Shown: positions 32,387-44,459, counted from the first letter of the stretch. The stretch: 64,000 bases of DNA from Liopterus haemorrhoidalis (GCA_963971575.1 OZ020624.1:3911001-3975000); one strand, 5' to 3'. The notes: a model not told the origin generated them from the letters alone. Made by a program: numbers and translations.

Positions 32387-32567
32387 TATTATATACCCAG
32401 ATGTCATTTTAATATATTATTTCTTTATATAAGTGATTATTATAGGATGAAAGCAGAATGAAAGCATTTTTGCAGTAAAAATACTAATTTAAAGACGTAT
32501 TTCAAAAAAACTTAAAAATTATGATAAAAGTATTCTTCAGCGCCTCTCTCGAACAACGAAACAATGA

Positions 32568-32668
32568 CATTTCAAATTTAGGAGGCAACTCCTTCGTATT
32601 ACTGAATTATAACAATTACCGACATTTCAAATTTAGGAGGCAACTCTTTCGTTTTACTGAATTATAAA
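32568..32668. repeat. Two-copy tandem duplication, ~57 bp
   Basis: GACATTTCAAATTTAGGAGG, CAACTC(C/T)TTCGT and ACTGAATTATAA occur twice in succession. It lies in noncoding DNA. Confidence 0.75.
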
Positions 32669-32869
32669 GGCCCCTAGTTTCAATATATTTAGTAATGATT
32701 ATTTAATTACTAAAGCTTTAACAACTTATTATTGATAAGACAGAGGTCATACGTTTAGTCCCTGTATTAACATTTGAAAACAATACAAAAATATTACGTT
32801 TCGCGTAGTACTGCTAAGCTTATTGAAAAAGAAATACATGAAATAAAAACAAAATTTATAGAAGATGTT

Positions 32870-33560
32870 CAAAAAGACCTCCTTCAGCTGTTAAGCAGTG
32901 TCCCAACCTATTATAAATAGCTTCTCTAACGTTTGGTAACATTTCGGGTGTAATAGTTTTAGTAAATTCAATAATTCTTGCATGTAGTTGATCCAAATTT
33001 TGAGCCAGTGTGCATCTTCGCGGGAAATATTACTTTTTATATATCTTCAGAGAAAAGCATCATTTAATAATAAATCTGGCGATCTTGGTGGCCACTTAAT
33101 CCTTCCTCTTCGGCTTATTAGTCGATTGGGAAACATAGTATTCAAGTATTGCCGTGCAACTGCACTGTCATGGGCAGGACAGCCATTCTGTTGCAACCAA
33201 ATGTCCTCCAACCTGATATTTCTGTTTTGAAGTGCAGGGATTATTTGATTTTGTAAGAGACTTGAATATCTCTCGCCATTTAAAGTCTGGTTCAGAAAAA
33301 ATGGCCCAATAATAAGGATCCCTATAATTCCAGTCCAAACATTTAGTTTTACAGGATATTGACTGCGGTAATGCTCATGTTGATTTTTTCGTTACTAGTA
33401 ACGAATTACTGAGGGATTATGATGTCCATGTAAGAGGAATGTACTTTCATCCGTAAATAAAAATTTTCCTAAGAAATTAGTATTTTGATTTCACATTTCC
33501 ATAATTTCTTCACAAAATACCATTCTTTGAAATTTATCGTCAGGAAATATTTCTTTCATT
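32870..33560 (-). pseudogene. DD41D-like Tc1/mariner transposase relic, second lineage
   Basis: On the minus strand: NVWTGIIGILIIGPFFLN, NRNIRLEDIWLQQNGCPAH and RLISRRGRIKWPPRSPD followed by LLLND. Counting from QQN to the last D gives 41 residues, the spacing of the DD41D group, but the second catalytic D is N. Several frameshifts and stops break it. It is clearly different in sequence from the three DD41D copies elsewhere in the window. Ends were not found. Confidence 0.7.
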
Positions 33561-33579
33561 TTATCTTACTCTAATTAAC

Positions 33580-34501
33580 TTAATAATAATTATAATTTTC
33601 GCCTTTCGGCTTAAAATCTACTCTCCTTCTCCTTTAATTAATATCTTCATTGACTCCTTTTCTTAATTTCCTCCCTTCAACCATTCTTTCATCCATTCAT
33701 ACCTTTCTGTTTCATCCAAAATTTCCTTTTTCGTTTCCGTTCTGTGTCGTATTTCTTCACATTCTTCCAACAAATGTTCCATTGCCTCCTTACCTTCCCT
33801 ACATATTCTACATGTTCTTTCTTCCTCTTTCATCCAAAAATTATTGTCTCTCTCCTCATTTCCACATCTAAATCTCGCTATCACTTTTTTTTTTCTCTCT
33901 ACTGCCTTTTTCTGTCAAATACTGTGGTTTTCTCAGCGTCCAGGTCTTTTCATATTTGCTGTTATATCTTGATTCTTTTATTTTTGTATCTTGATTAGTT
34001 TGTTGTAAGTCGATCATTCTCTCTGTTACTTCGTGCCCTATTTCTTCTCCATTCATTCTTTGTAGTCTTGTTGTTGAGTAGCCACAATATTCATTCATTT
34101 CCTTCCTTTCCTTTTCCCATCTTGATAGTGGCTTACCTTGTTGATTCCGTTGTTCCCTCCAGCATTCATAAAAAATTTCTTTTTCCGGGTGTTTATTTAT
34201 ATTTTCTTCATATTTTATGGCTTTTCTGACTGCCTCTATTTTTATTTTCTTCATTTTCGTTTCTTCCAGTATAATGTATGTTGGTGTGTTCATGTCTAAC
34301 CCCAACATCCATTTTAATTATTTTATTTGTACTTTTTATATGTTTTCTTTCTGCCCATCCCCATACTTCTGCTCCATACATTATTATATTTTTTGGCAAC
34401 GCCTCGTATATGAGTATACGAATTCTATAAACCCTCCTTGAATTTTCGCAAAAACTTTTACACAAATCTAATACTGATGTTCCACTGCTTGATCTTACCA
34501 C
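33580..34501 (-). pseudogene. Non-LTR retrotransposon C-terminal region (insect WGWAERK type)
   Basis: Three overlapping frames give consecutive parts: YGAEVWGWAERKHI, LGLDMNTPTYIILEE, YECWRE, KIKESRYNSKYEK, then IARFRCGNEE and RTCRICREGKEAMEHLLEEC, a terminal zinc knuckle. This series is a common C-terminal module of insect retrotransposons. At least two frameshifts separate the frames. The 3' side on the minus strand has TTAAGCCGAAAGGCGAAAA followed by (ATT)n near 33580, a plausible tail. Confidence 0.7.
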
Positions 34502-34519
34502 AAGGCGGCGCTGTATTCA

Positions 34520-34573
34520 GTCTCCATCGTTATTGCTTTCTGTGGTTGAATAAAAGTTTGAGAAACACTGTCC
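34520..34573 (-). repeat. hAT 5' terminus remnant
   Basis: On the minus strand CAGTGTTTCTCAAACTTTTA is a typical hAT end. No partner end was found nearby; 34575-35140 shows nothing else recognisable. Confidence 0.45.
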
Positions 34574-35143
34574 TAAGTCAGCTCAGGGCTATCCTTTCAT
34601 TGTTGATGGTCTTTTGTTAACTTGTGCCGATATATTACAAGTGGAACATTTAGAGTTATTGGTTTGAGCGTGAAGAATTTTGTAAATATCTCCATTGTAA
34701 CCATGCATACAATATAGACATTCAACAATGTAAAAGCCTTTTATTATATTCGAGGAAGGAATATTTTAATTTGAAATTCGCTATTATCAGATTTGTATTG
34801 TGAACCAGGATTTTCAATAGCTCGCTCGATCCAACGAAAGAACTAAACTCTATGTTTAGTCATAAAATACAACCAAAGAGACTTGGTTAAGCCAATATTT
34901 TAAGGAAATAAACTTCAGTTTCAGTCCTTTAAGTTCAGTTAACTCCTCAGAAGAAGTTTAAACAAAATGTCGCCATTTGGTACAGTTCATCGGTAGGATT
35001 TTTAGTTTGCTCCAGCTTTTCCATAATCCCTTCTTTCTCTACAGTACGGTGCCATGCCTGTCTTCTTATATTATCTCTTCTTTTCCCCTGTACTACTTTA
35101 CAATCTGAATGCTTAGAATATGAGAGTCAGAATATAGAGCTGA

Positions 35144-36004
35144 TTTGGAGTACAACTCTCTCGGGAGTACAACAGAGTTACCAGTTCGGTGAAACGAGGG
35201 CAGATAGACATGTTGACAGAAGAACACATGAGTAAAAGTATGCACTTTGTGTTCTTCAGACATATTAAAAGTCTAGAGTTGTCCACCGAACTCACGTTCT
35301 CGTTTCTTAAGTCTGCGGGTTTGAGATCGGAAACAGAAGGTTTTGTGTTTGCGTGTCAGGATGGTGTTATAAATACTTTGGCGTACAGGGCCCACATATT
35401 CCAAATAGCGGAGTCCACACTCTGTAGGTTGTGCCACCACCATCCTGAAACAATTATGCACATTCTGTCTGCTTGTCCATCTCTTGCAGCGTCGAGCTAC
35501 GTGTCTCGACATAATGCTGCTCTCCGCGTGCTCTACTATCATCTTAGACATACCTATGGTATTGACCAAATACCGTTTTATACCGTACGTCCCTTCTGAC
35601 ATAAATCGGTGGTGGAAAATTCCAAGTGCCCGAATTTATTTGAATTACTCCTTCTCCACCTCGAGGTTACTGACAGCCACTAAGCCGGACATAATCCTCC
35701 TGGGTATCGAGGACCAAACAGATGTTTGTGATCGAATTCTCAAGTCCAGCTGAGAAGAATATCTCTCTCAAGGAGGAGGAAAGAGGTCCAAGTACATGGA
35801 CCTCTTGTCCGAGCTTAGAAAGCTGTATCCCGGGTATAAAGTTAAGCTTGTAGTCCTAATAGTTGGTGTTTTGGGTGTTATGAAAAGCCTCCAATTGAAG
35901 GGAAATCGAGTCCATTCCCATCTGCAGATCTTCTGCCAACTCTTTGATCTGTAGAATGCAGAAAGCAGTGCTGCTCGGGTCACTCCGCATTGTGCGGGCA
36001 CTGG
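35144..36004 (+). pseudogene. RLE-type retrotransposon C-terminal region, copy 2
   Basis: Same domain order as copy 1: zinc knuckle CRLC-H-C, SRHN, the PD motif (KPDIILLGIE) and the SELRKLYPG block. Truncated at almost the same 5' point as copy 1 (GGAGTACAACTCTC). Single-base changes near 35572, 35627 and 35710 shift the frame. It is very similar to copy 1 in the readable stretches. Confidence 0.85.
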
Positions 36005-36165
36005 ATCTGGCGTTATTTCCGCGGCTGCATATCGCCAGGGTTTGGGATGCAGTCGTGTGTATTTAGTTCCACTAGTCTCTAGTATGACGCGGATCAAAAG
36101 GTTGCTGAAGTTTGAGATTAGTGGACGCTTGTCAAGACCTGACAAACCCCATAATAATAATAAAA
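36005..36165 (+). repeat. 3' UTR and tail of RLE copy 2
   Basis: Ends with the same stem-loop (TTGTCA / TGACAA) and CCCC(ATA)n at 36128-36165; here the tail is single, not duplicated. Confidence 0.7.
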
Positions 36166-36169
36166 TAAA

Positions 36170-36660
36170 CTGGAGGAATGCAATCAAATGCTTTCTCATC
36201 TCTATACTGCACATTGTTATAATATTGTTCTGGTTATAAGAAAATTATATTTTGTAATTTGTAAATTAATGTGTAAAAATCAGCTTCTTTTGACTTCAGG
36301 AATATTTTTCCTCTACGCCACTGGTTTATACACATTTGATTTTTCGTTGGGATTCTATTTTTCTGGAGCAGATGTTCATAGTTCAATATCTCGTATTTTC
36401 TGGGTCATGCTAGACACAAATAAGACAATCCTGCATATTGAAATCATGAAAAAAATATGACTTGTTTTCCAACGTTTGACTTTACATTTCACCATACTGT
36501 TACCTCTTTTCTTGTTTAACAAATAAAAACAATATTGAAATGTCAACAAAATATTGATATAAAATACTGAGCCTTTCAATCTGCCAATAATATTAATTGG
36601 AAAATTACTTTTAACAATTAAATTCTGGATGTTATGAAAATATTTTCTGGTAAAATGAAT
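36170..36660. other. No gene seen
   Basis: AT-rich spacer without recognisable features. Confidence 0.4.
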
Positions 36661-36683
36661 TCAACTTTTTTGTACAAATTGTT

Positions 36684-36935
36684 TTATTGCTTTTCAAAAT
36701 ATTCACCTTTAAGATTTATATACTTTTGACTTACTATACGCCAGTCATCAACAGTTAAATGTTTATGAGCGTTTACCCAAGTAAGTCTCTTCTGAATCAT
36801 GCTTGGTGTCAGTTTTGGCTTTTTAATAGGTCTACGACATTTAAACCAAAGATCGTAGAGATTTCGTCTTCCTGTGGCAAGTGACACGTTACAGCCAGCC
36901 TCTTCAATTTTTTTTTTTTTTTTTAATAGTGACGT
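36684..36935 (-). pseudogene. Tc1/mariner transposase relic, core deleted
   Basis: Minus strand reads RRPIKKPKLTPSMIQKRLTW and HLTVDDW, the end of a Tc1-like DNA-binding half, then directly KYINLKGEYFEK and a stop, a transposase C-terminus. The catalytic domain between DDW and the tail is missing. A long K-run (poly-T at 36909-36924) disrupts the N-terminal side. TIRs were not identified. Confidence 0.65.
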
Positions 36936-37021
36936 GGCTTCCCTTTCGATTTTCCATAGCAATATTTAGTATAATTCATATCCATAATAATATATTATTT
37001 TCCATAATATATTATTTATAA

Positions 37022-37156
37022 TTATAATAATAATAATAAAAATAATAATAACTTTATTTAGCATATCTGCTATATAAACATCTTATAAAAATTTACAAAA
37101 ATTTATATAAATTAAAAATTTTGTATAAATCTTTCATAAGCTAATATTATGTAAGA

Positions 37157-37205
<49 letters not shown>
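37022..37205. repeat. (ATA)n / (AAT)n microsatellites
   Basis: Two ATA-type tracts, near 37022-37050 and 37157-37203, with AT-rich DNA between. Confidence 0.85.
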
Positions 37206-37206
<1 letters not shown>

Positions 37207-38019
37207 TATTTATTTCATGCTAGACATCTTACGACGTTTACATTTGTCAGTACATATATGATAATTTAATTAAACAAAAGTAGAAAAACATTTGAAAACA
37301 TTGAAAAATGAAAATAATTATGATAGATAAGAGGAGAAAAAAAATATGTATATATATAATTAACAAAGGTAGAAAAAACAGCTTACATGTTAGGTGTAAT
37401 TATTGAAATTAATTTTGAAAAATTCGTCCGAATTGTAGAGACAATTAATTCTATGCTCTTGTTTCTATGTGCTCTTAATTCTATGACTTAATTACTAACT
37501 TACTAACTCTACAATTTTAGTCTTAAAATTATTAATTTTTTTAATACTTTTAATTTCCTCCTGTAAATTATTATACTTAATAAAAGCACTAAAAAATAAA
37601 GAATTTTGACTTTTTTTATATTTTTTTCCTTTCCAAATAATAATTATTTTTGCTTCTAGTGTTATGTTCATGGACTTCTTTATGTCTTATTAACATATTC
37701 TTGAAATAAGAAGGCATTAAACCTATTCTGATTTTGTGAATAAATGTTAATGCCTTCATCTCACAGAATCTCTTCACGTTAACCCACTTCAACCTTGTTA
37801 ACATCGCGCTAACACTAGTATACCTGTCACAGTTTAATATCACACGCATAGCTCTATTCTGCAAGAGTTGAAGTCTTTCAATGTCACCTGCGTTTGCCAA
37901 ATACAAGACTGTGCTTGCGAAATGAAAATGTGGAAGAATAATACTATTATATACAGTTTTTCTAGACCATGTAGATAGATACTCGCTACATCTACAAAGA
38001 ATTCCCAATTTTTTAGATA

Positions 38020-39319
38020 CAAGGTGTCTCAAAAGAAATTTTATATTTAGTGGATCGATTAAAAAAAAAGTAAGGCGTATATAGAAAAAATGTTTATTAA
38101 TTATTAAAATACACTTTTTAGGGATTTATTTCTTAAAAATAATATCGTCTAAATGTAGACCCTCACGTTCTCGGCACTCATTTAATCGAACAGTAAAATT
38201 ATTTATGACGTCTCGGCAGGTGGACTCAGGGATGGCTGCCATTTCGTGACGGATATTTTCTTTCAAATGCGCCAGTGAAGTCGGTTTATTGGCGTAAACT
38301 TTAGATTTAAGATAACCCCATAGGAAAAAGTCCATAAGGGTTAAATCTGGACTGCGTGGAGGCCAATTTATGTCACCTCTCCGGGAGATCAATTTGCTTG
38401 AGAAAATTTCACGAACACGTGGCAGAGACATATTGGACGTGTGTGAAGTTGCTCCGTCCTGTTGGAACCATGTTCTTTGGTTATAGCCAGGAAAGTTTTG
38501 CAGTTCAGGTACCAAGAAGTTGTCTAACATCTCCACATAACGCTCTGAATTCACTGTAACTGCACGCCCCCTTTCGTCTTCAAAAAAGTAAGGGCCGGTA
38601 ATTCCATCGCAGCCCATACGGTCACTTTAGGCGAATGTAGGGGTTTCTGATGTTTGCGTTTCGGATTCGTTGCACTCCAGTAGCGGCAGTTCTGCTTATT
38701 TACGTGGCCATTAAGATGAAAATGAGCTTCATCCGAAAACAAAATGTTGGTAAACGTTGAAAATCGCTCAATCACCTGATTTACGAAATTAAGCCTCTGA
38801 CTGGCATCTTGGGGCTTTAATTCTTGCACCAATTGAATTTTATAGGGGTGCAGCTTTAGGTCTTTGTGCATAATGCGATGTAATGATGATCTATGCACAT
38901 TTAAAGCACTTGCGCGCTTCCGAATTGAAAGGTTCGGGTCGTCACGAACAGACTGATTAACATTCTCCACGTTTTCTACCGTTCTTGATGACCTAGGTCG
39001 CCCGGATTTTGATTTATCCAGCGTTGTACCAGTCTCTTCAAACTTTTTAACCCAATGTCGAATGAGAGGAATGCTTGGCGCATCATTTAAGTGGCGAAAA
39101 CCTCGAATACTGCAGAATTTTCTACGCGTTACAGTCGCCGAATCACCGTTTTTGTAAAACTCTCGCACGCATAACGCGCGGTCTGCTCCCGAGAAACGCT
39201 CCATAGCGACTTAATTCCCAAGAGCCAGGCTACCGATTGACATAACCCCCGCGCCCCTCGGATACGTTGCGTTCACGCAGTAAGCTTAATAAATATAAAA
39301 TTTCTTTTGAGACACCTTT
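38020..39319 (-). mobile_element. DD41D (rosa-like) element, copy 2, 1,300 bp
   Basis: TIRs as in copy 1 with TA on both sides (38018-38019, 39320-39321); the right terminal G is T. Inserted into the non-LTR RT, so it is younger than that element. Confidence 0.92.
38126..39204 (-). pseudogene. DD41D transposase, full length with one 10 bp deletion
   Basis: Starts MERFSGADRALCVREF at 39204. Readable: helix-turn-helix N-terminus, KSGRPRSSRT linker, SVRDDPNLSIRKRASAL, ILFSDEAHFHLNGH (first D), WFQQDGATSHTS (second D), PRSPDLTLMDFFLWG (third D). From the second D to the last D are 41 residues, hence DD41D, the rosa-type spacing. Near 38600 ten bases present in copy 3 are missing, shifting the frame after VWAAM; this is the only disabling change seen. 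The length without it would be about 362 residues. Confidence 0.9.
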
Positions 39320-39739
39320 TATTTTGCTGCACACGAAGTTGATATGTTCCTTAAATTTTAATTTGTTATCCACAATTATTCCTAAATATTTAATTTTCTC
39401 GACTATTTGTAAATTTACACCTTCAATTAAAACATGAAAATCATTGTTTTGCCAAGTTGGCACTAATTTTTTATTTCCCAATATTGTTCCTTTGGTTTTA
39501 TCTACATTGAGTTTTAACTTATTTTGTTTCAGCCATAAACATATCCCCTCTACATCCTCATTTAATTTACTTTGTACATCCTTCAGATCACGCCCAGATA
39601 TATAAATAACGGTTTCATCCGCACACATATGGAACTTACAGTGTTGTATCACCTGTTCCATATCATTTATATAACACATAAACAATATGGGACCGAGAAT
39701 ACTCCCCTGTGGAACTTCCCACTCCACTTACCTTGACAA

Positions 39740-40860
39740 AATAACTTAAAAACGTAACGTAAACGTAAACGTAAAAAATTAAATCTTTTATACAACACTG
39801 TAACTGTCTAATCTATAACCATCACAAATATTTGCAATTATATGAGGAAAACTATATATTATCCACTATTTTCTGTATCTAAATTTTTAATATGTCATTA
39901 GGCAATCCTAATACTACTATTACAAAAGTATTAAGGTTTGCACACGTTAATACGCAATATTTTAACGTAAAAAGAAAAAATAATTAAATATTACGAGTGA
40001 GTCTAATAATGTGAGCAGGAACTGTATGTGTTAGTAGACAGAGATCGTCGGCATAGTCCAAGTCAACACCCTGTATATAAAAGTGTTCTATGGTTCACTT
40101 GTTTTTATTGTAAACATTTTTGCTATATGAATTTTCTATTCGATAAAATGTTTAACCATCTCGAAGTGAATTTTAAAGTTTGAGACGATCCATCAACTAA
40201 AATTTCTTCAATAACCGACCTCAATATCACATATTACTTTTTAAAACTTTAGGCAAACAAGGTGACAAATAGAACCTTACGTGCTTTCCTTGAATAGTGT
40301 GTTCTGAAAAGACACGTCTTCCTACAGCCAATAACTCATCAGAATTCAAATGAAACACCAGAACAAACAGGTCTCAGAATGACAGACTCGCATAGTAGGT
40401 ACACATGTCTAAAGAAAAGCTAATTACGAAATACAATTAAGACTAACAAATTCAAGAAATGTTCAAGACGTGTTTTCACTGTTTCCAAATTTAATTTAGT
40501 CGCGGGATTTTTAAATTCATACGGTAAAATTTTATTACGCTCTTAAGTGGTGATTAATTCTTTTTCAAACTTCTTCTCATAAAGTGCAACTCGACAGTTA
40601 TTATTTTTCTTAAAAATAATTAAAAGATCAAATCAAAAAAAATTTGAACGAGAATAAAGATCAAAAATTGATTTTTAGAAAATTTTTTGTCAAACGTGAA
40701 TTGTAGAAAAAAAAGTCAACAAAATTTTTTGCAACACCCTGTACCTCATGAGACCGACCCAAAAACCAGTGTAATGCACATTAATGTGAGCCAAAGTAAT
40801 ACACTAGTTAAATCTATTGAGATCTTACCTACAGGGTCTTATCTATTATGTTAATATTGA
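39740..40860. other. No gene seen
   Basis: AT-rich. A few ACGTAA repeats lie at 39754-39772. 40720-40800 has a faint resemblance to R1 interior (ACACCCTGTA and a TGTGAGCC phrase). Confidence 0.35.
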
Positions 40861-40864
40861 CTGT

Positions 40865-41240
40865 ATGGTGTTCTTATGGTGTTCCTCAAGGTAATGTTCT
40901 TGGTCCTCTTATCTTCATCATATATGTTAACGATCTCCTTTTTTCCGTAGGTCGAAACTAACTGAATCTGCCGAAGTTTCTTCAGCTAAAGCCTGTGATT
41001 GGTTCAATTCCAATTAGCTTACTATTAATGTGGCTAAAACCCAGATAAACTTATTTTCTTCTAATCCACTTATTTTCTCTGAAACAAAGATGGTGAAACT
41101 CTTAGGTTTCACCCAAGATACAAAACCAGAAAAATCGTCATTGATTCTCTCAAAAATGCTATTATATCTCTCTTTCTTCTGAGATCTATCTCAGCTTGTT
41201 TTGGGCCAGGGCTGAAATGAGATTGACATCCCTGGTTTAG
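40865..41240 (+). pseudogene. Non-LTR reverse transcriptase relic
   Basis: Reads YGVPQGNVLGPLIFIIYVND, then a break where YADD would be, CDWFNSN, LTINVAKTQINLFSS and VKLLGFTQDTKP. Motif order is right but the catalytic palm motif is deleted and stops are frequent. Related in style to the RT at 28.6 kb. Confidence 0.7.
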
Positions 41241-41479
41241 ACCTACACCCATACCACCCTATATACACATATATTAACAAATTCCAGCGATTTTTTCGGC
41301 GATTTGCTGTTTTCTAAGTCTTCATTAAATTAATAAGAAATATATTGATAAATAATAGCTTAATTTTTTCAATAGCTTAAGTTTTTCTTACAACATTTTT
41401 AGCAAAAATCATGAAAAAATAAAGAAATTTAAAAAACTACATTCCATTCTTTAATATACTTCTTAAAAGCTTTCATTTT

Positions 41480-41720
41480 TAACGCACAGTAAATTTTAAA
41501 AAAATATTTTTTTTTCTACCACACAAAATATTTGATATTTTTCAAAGAAGTAATCTAATCCAAAATTCTATTTTTTCAGAATTTTAGATGAACTCTTCTA
41601 GGAAATAAGAAAAGTTTTTGACATATTTTTTAAAAATCTATTCATTGGTTTCATTGGATACCCCACTCAAAATTTTAAATAATATTTATTTTTTTCATTA
41701 AATGCATTTTTGTTTATATT
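41480..41720. repeat. Divergent R1-like stretch
   Basis: On the minus strand TTTTGAGTGGGGTATCCAAT resembles the R1 phrase TCTGAGTAGGGTATCAAATG, with surrounding A/T runs in similar order. An old relative at best. Confidence 0.3.
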
Positions 41721-41898
41721 TATTTTATTACCCAAAAATCATACAGATCAAGGTTCGTCATGAGCAGTGTATAATAAACACAATAATATTAATAAGAATT
41801 AATATAATATATAATATGAAATATAATATGAAAATGTACTAGATTCAAAAATTTTGAACTAATGACGCAAATATTCCTCGATCGAATAGAAACAGTGG

Positions 41899-42985
41899 TC
41901 AAAGCAAAAAGTTTTTAAATTTTAATTTGAATGTACTTGTACCTGAAGTAATCTTAACATGTTTAGGCACCTTGTTGTATAAAGTTACTTGGTTATATTT
42001 CGGGCTAGATTTAAATTTCTCGGATTTATGACCAGGTATTTCCAATGTATATTTATGTCTTTTAGAGAGTGTATTAAAAGAATTTATGTTATTTCGTACA
42101 TAGCAGACACATTTATAAATATATAAACAAGGAAGAGGTAAAATACCTAATTCCTTAAAATATGAATAACATGAAGTTATTCTAGAAACTCCAACCATTG
42201 TTCTAATAATTCTTTTTTGCATTTTGAAAATTCTGTCAGCAGAAGTACTTTTACCCCAGAATATTATGCTATAACTTATGATAGAATGGAAACGAGCATA
42301 GTAATAGGTTTTTAAGCCTGACAAAGAAGTTGTCATTTTTAAGCGACGCATTGCAAAAATAGATTTAGATATTTTTTTAGAAATTGCGTCAGTGTAGTTA
42401 TTCCACTTTAAGTAATAGTCAATTTAAATACCCAAATATTTAACTGACTCGGAATAGTTTAAAAGACTGTTGTCACATGTTATTGAAACTGTATTATGGC
42501 TGTTATATATTAAAATGAATATATGACGTCTTGTCGCTATTCACAGCTAATTTGTTCTGCTTATACCAATTAATTAGATGTTCAATATCACCATTAGCAG
42601 CCGTTTCTAGCATTAATACATTCGAGTGTTTAAGAAAATAAACCGTATCATCCGCAAAAAGTAAAACTCTACCTAGCTTAATCAACATTGCTGTATCATT
42701 AATATATAATAAGAACAGTAAGAGTCCCAGAATTGAGCCTTGCGGAACTCCTGAATTTATGGTTAGTTCTTCGGATTTGATGTCCTCAATTACAACAACT
42801 TGTCTTCTATTTTGGAGGTAAGTTGTAAACCAATTAAGTGCTGTTCCTCTTATACCAAGACATTGTAATTTATTAAGCAATATATTATGATCAACCGTGT
42901 CGAATGCTTTACTAAGATCCAAAAATACTGCTATTACTTCATGTTTATACCTACGACATCCAGAACGCTTGAAAATACACACTTT
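41899..42985 (-). pseudogene. Non-LTR retrotransposon RT with intact FADD, 5'-truncated
   Basis: From 42982: VIAVFLDLSKAFDTVDHNIL (first palm motif), NSGVPQGSILGLLLFLLYIN, VLLFADDTVYF (catalytic), INWYKQNKLAVNSDKTSY. After a frame change near 42505 the thumb follows (VKYLGI, stop, IDYYLKWNNY), then RFHSIISYSIIFWG and YTLEIPGHKSEKF. At least one stop and one frameshift. Fingers and endonuclease are missing. Of the RT fragments here it keeps the best catalytic region. The 3' UTR runs to about 41720. Confidence 0.85.
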
Positions 42986-42999
42986 ATATTAATTATTAT

Positions 43000-43630
43000 A
43001 ATAGATCCAATAAACAGATTGGCGTATTCAGCAAATATTATATGTTTTAGTTTATTTTTAATATGAGTATGAAATGGGGTGAGGGAAGTTTTGGTTAATT
43101 AATAGGAACATATCGTGAGCGAAACAATGATGTCTGAGCGGAGCGGAGAGGGGAGGAGTGTGAGTGGTATGGTGAAATGATCGCTGAAGCGAACGTTAGG
43201 TAAATGAACAATGCGTAGAACGCGATAAATCCTTTCAATATATTGTTTTAACAGTCAATTATGAGCTGTTGAACGTTACCTCTGATCAAATCACATTCAT
43301 TCAAGAGTCACTCACGGTTCTATAAACGTACAATACAGTGGCGCATCACGATTTTAAATATAATTCAACACCTACTAGACGATTTCACTTTTCGTTAAAT
43401 TTTACTTCTTCCAGAACACCATGTTACCGCAGATTGCACGCGTGCTGGTGGTCGCACCGCGCGCTTTCTTACTTTACTAAGACCGCATGATTCGCGCCGA
43501 CACCTGAAAACCGTTAACTACCTTAACCCACGCATTTGTACCTAGGTATTACAAAACGATCATATCAATGGGCGGAGTTAAAATCTTTATTGGCTGAAAT
43601 TGTTCCACTTCCCTAATTTCACTCTTATTG
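43000..43630. other. No gene seen; GC richer than surroundings from 43130
   Basis: No coding motif. 43130-43160 is G/A-rich (GAGCGGAGAGGGGAGGAG). It may belong to the upstream part of the LTR-like block that follows. Confidence 0.35.
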
Positions 43631-43639
43631 CGCAGTTAG

Positions 43640-44459
43640 CAGGTATAAATACTGGCTCCAAACCTGCAGCCGCTACCAGTCTCACCTGGTCAGTATAACT
43701 CGCTTCACCCTTGAGTTCCAGCTATGACCTGCTTTACGCTGAGTAACCAGACTGCTCGCTTTACGCTGAGTTCGCCAACTCGTTTTACGCTGAGTTCACA
43801 ACTCGCTTTACGCTGAGTTCGCCACCAAGTTCGCTTTACGCTGATCCTACAAACGCGCTTTGCGCTGAGTTGCAAGTCACTCTACGCTTAGTTCGCCACC
43901 AAGTTCGCTCTACGCTGAGCCCACAAACTCGCTTTGCGCTCTCTGCTATGACTCGCTTTACGCCCGAGTCGGCGCTATCCCTCGCTATACGCTGAAGTGC
44001 GTTCGCTTCACGCGGACCCAACGTCGGCAACTACATCGGACTTCTCTCGGAAGCGCCCCCGCCAACGCACTGATGAAGATCTGGCGCCTGATGGACAACC
44101 CTTTTAGTAGGGTTCACCTACTCACATGGGGATTACTGCTGGGTCTTCCTGGAAGGTAGTCGTATATGGAGTTGGATTCGTGGTCGTTACCGTGGTTGAG
44201 TAGAACTTGTAGAGGAGTTAACTAGGTTCATCTCTCCGGCTTCCGTACTACATCCATTTACTTATACCTCTGATTAACCTAATTCCGCTATTCTTTCATC
44301 ATGACCAATGGTCCCTAATTACGAAAATGCAGTACGTATGCATTATGTAATCAGGTTATCCAAACCTGATGTTAATAAATATTATTTTAATCAAACAGCT
44401 GTACTTCACAACATCTAGGTGTCGCAAATCTTACCTGGGGTTGCCTATGTGACAATATT
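43640..44459 (+). promoter_or_regulatory. LTR-like block with TATA, minisatellite leader and poly(A) signal
   Basis: TATAAAT at 43644-43650, initiator-like CCAGTC near 43675, a GC-rich repeated leader, AATAAA at 44374-44379 and terminal GTGACAATATT at 44449-44459. The last ~160 bp match 6.78-6.92 kb. It looks like the terminal repeat of an LTR retrotransposon; no internal gag/pol is present. The 5' end and target duplication were not identified. Confidence 0.45.
43698..44015 (+). repeat. GC-rich minisatellite, about 13 units of 23-30 bp
   Basis: Variants of CTCGCTTTACGCTGAGTTCG with CCACCAAGTT or CACAACT spacers. It occupies the transcribed leader of the LTR-like block. The possible minus-strand open frame across it is a by-product of the repeats. 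Confidence 0.85.

Larger units (their letters stand above)
37616..39735 (-). pseudogene. Non-LTR reverse transcriptase split by a DD41D transposon
   Basis: Upstream part 39727-39322 reads VPQGSILGPILFMCYIND, CADETVIYI (the catalytic YADD altered to CADE), LWLKQNKLKLNVDKTK and KIKYLGIIVDNKLKFKEHI. Downstream part 38018-37616 continues SKKLGILCRC, YNSIILPHFHFASTVLYL, RLQLLQNRAMR and HEHNTRSKNNY. Removing 38020-39319 plus one TA restores one frame across the join (NFVCSKI to SKKLG). The NTRS tail resembles CR1/L2-type elements, but the clade is uncertain. 5'-truncated just before VPQG. Confidence 0.85.

Noticed and set aside
43836..44030. 64-codon minus-strand frame in GC-rich DNA
   Set aside because: Produced by the 23-30 bp minisatellite, whose units create periodic codons.
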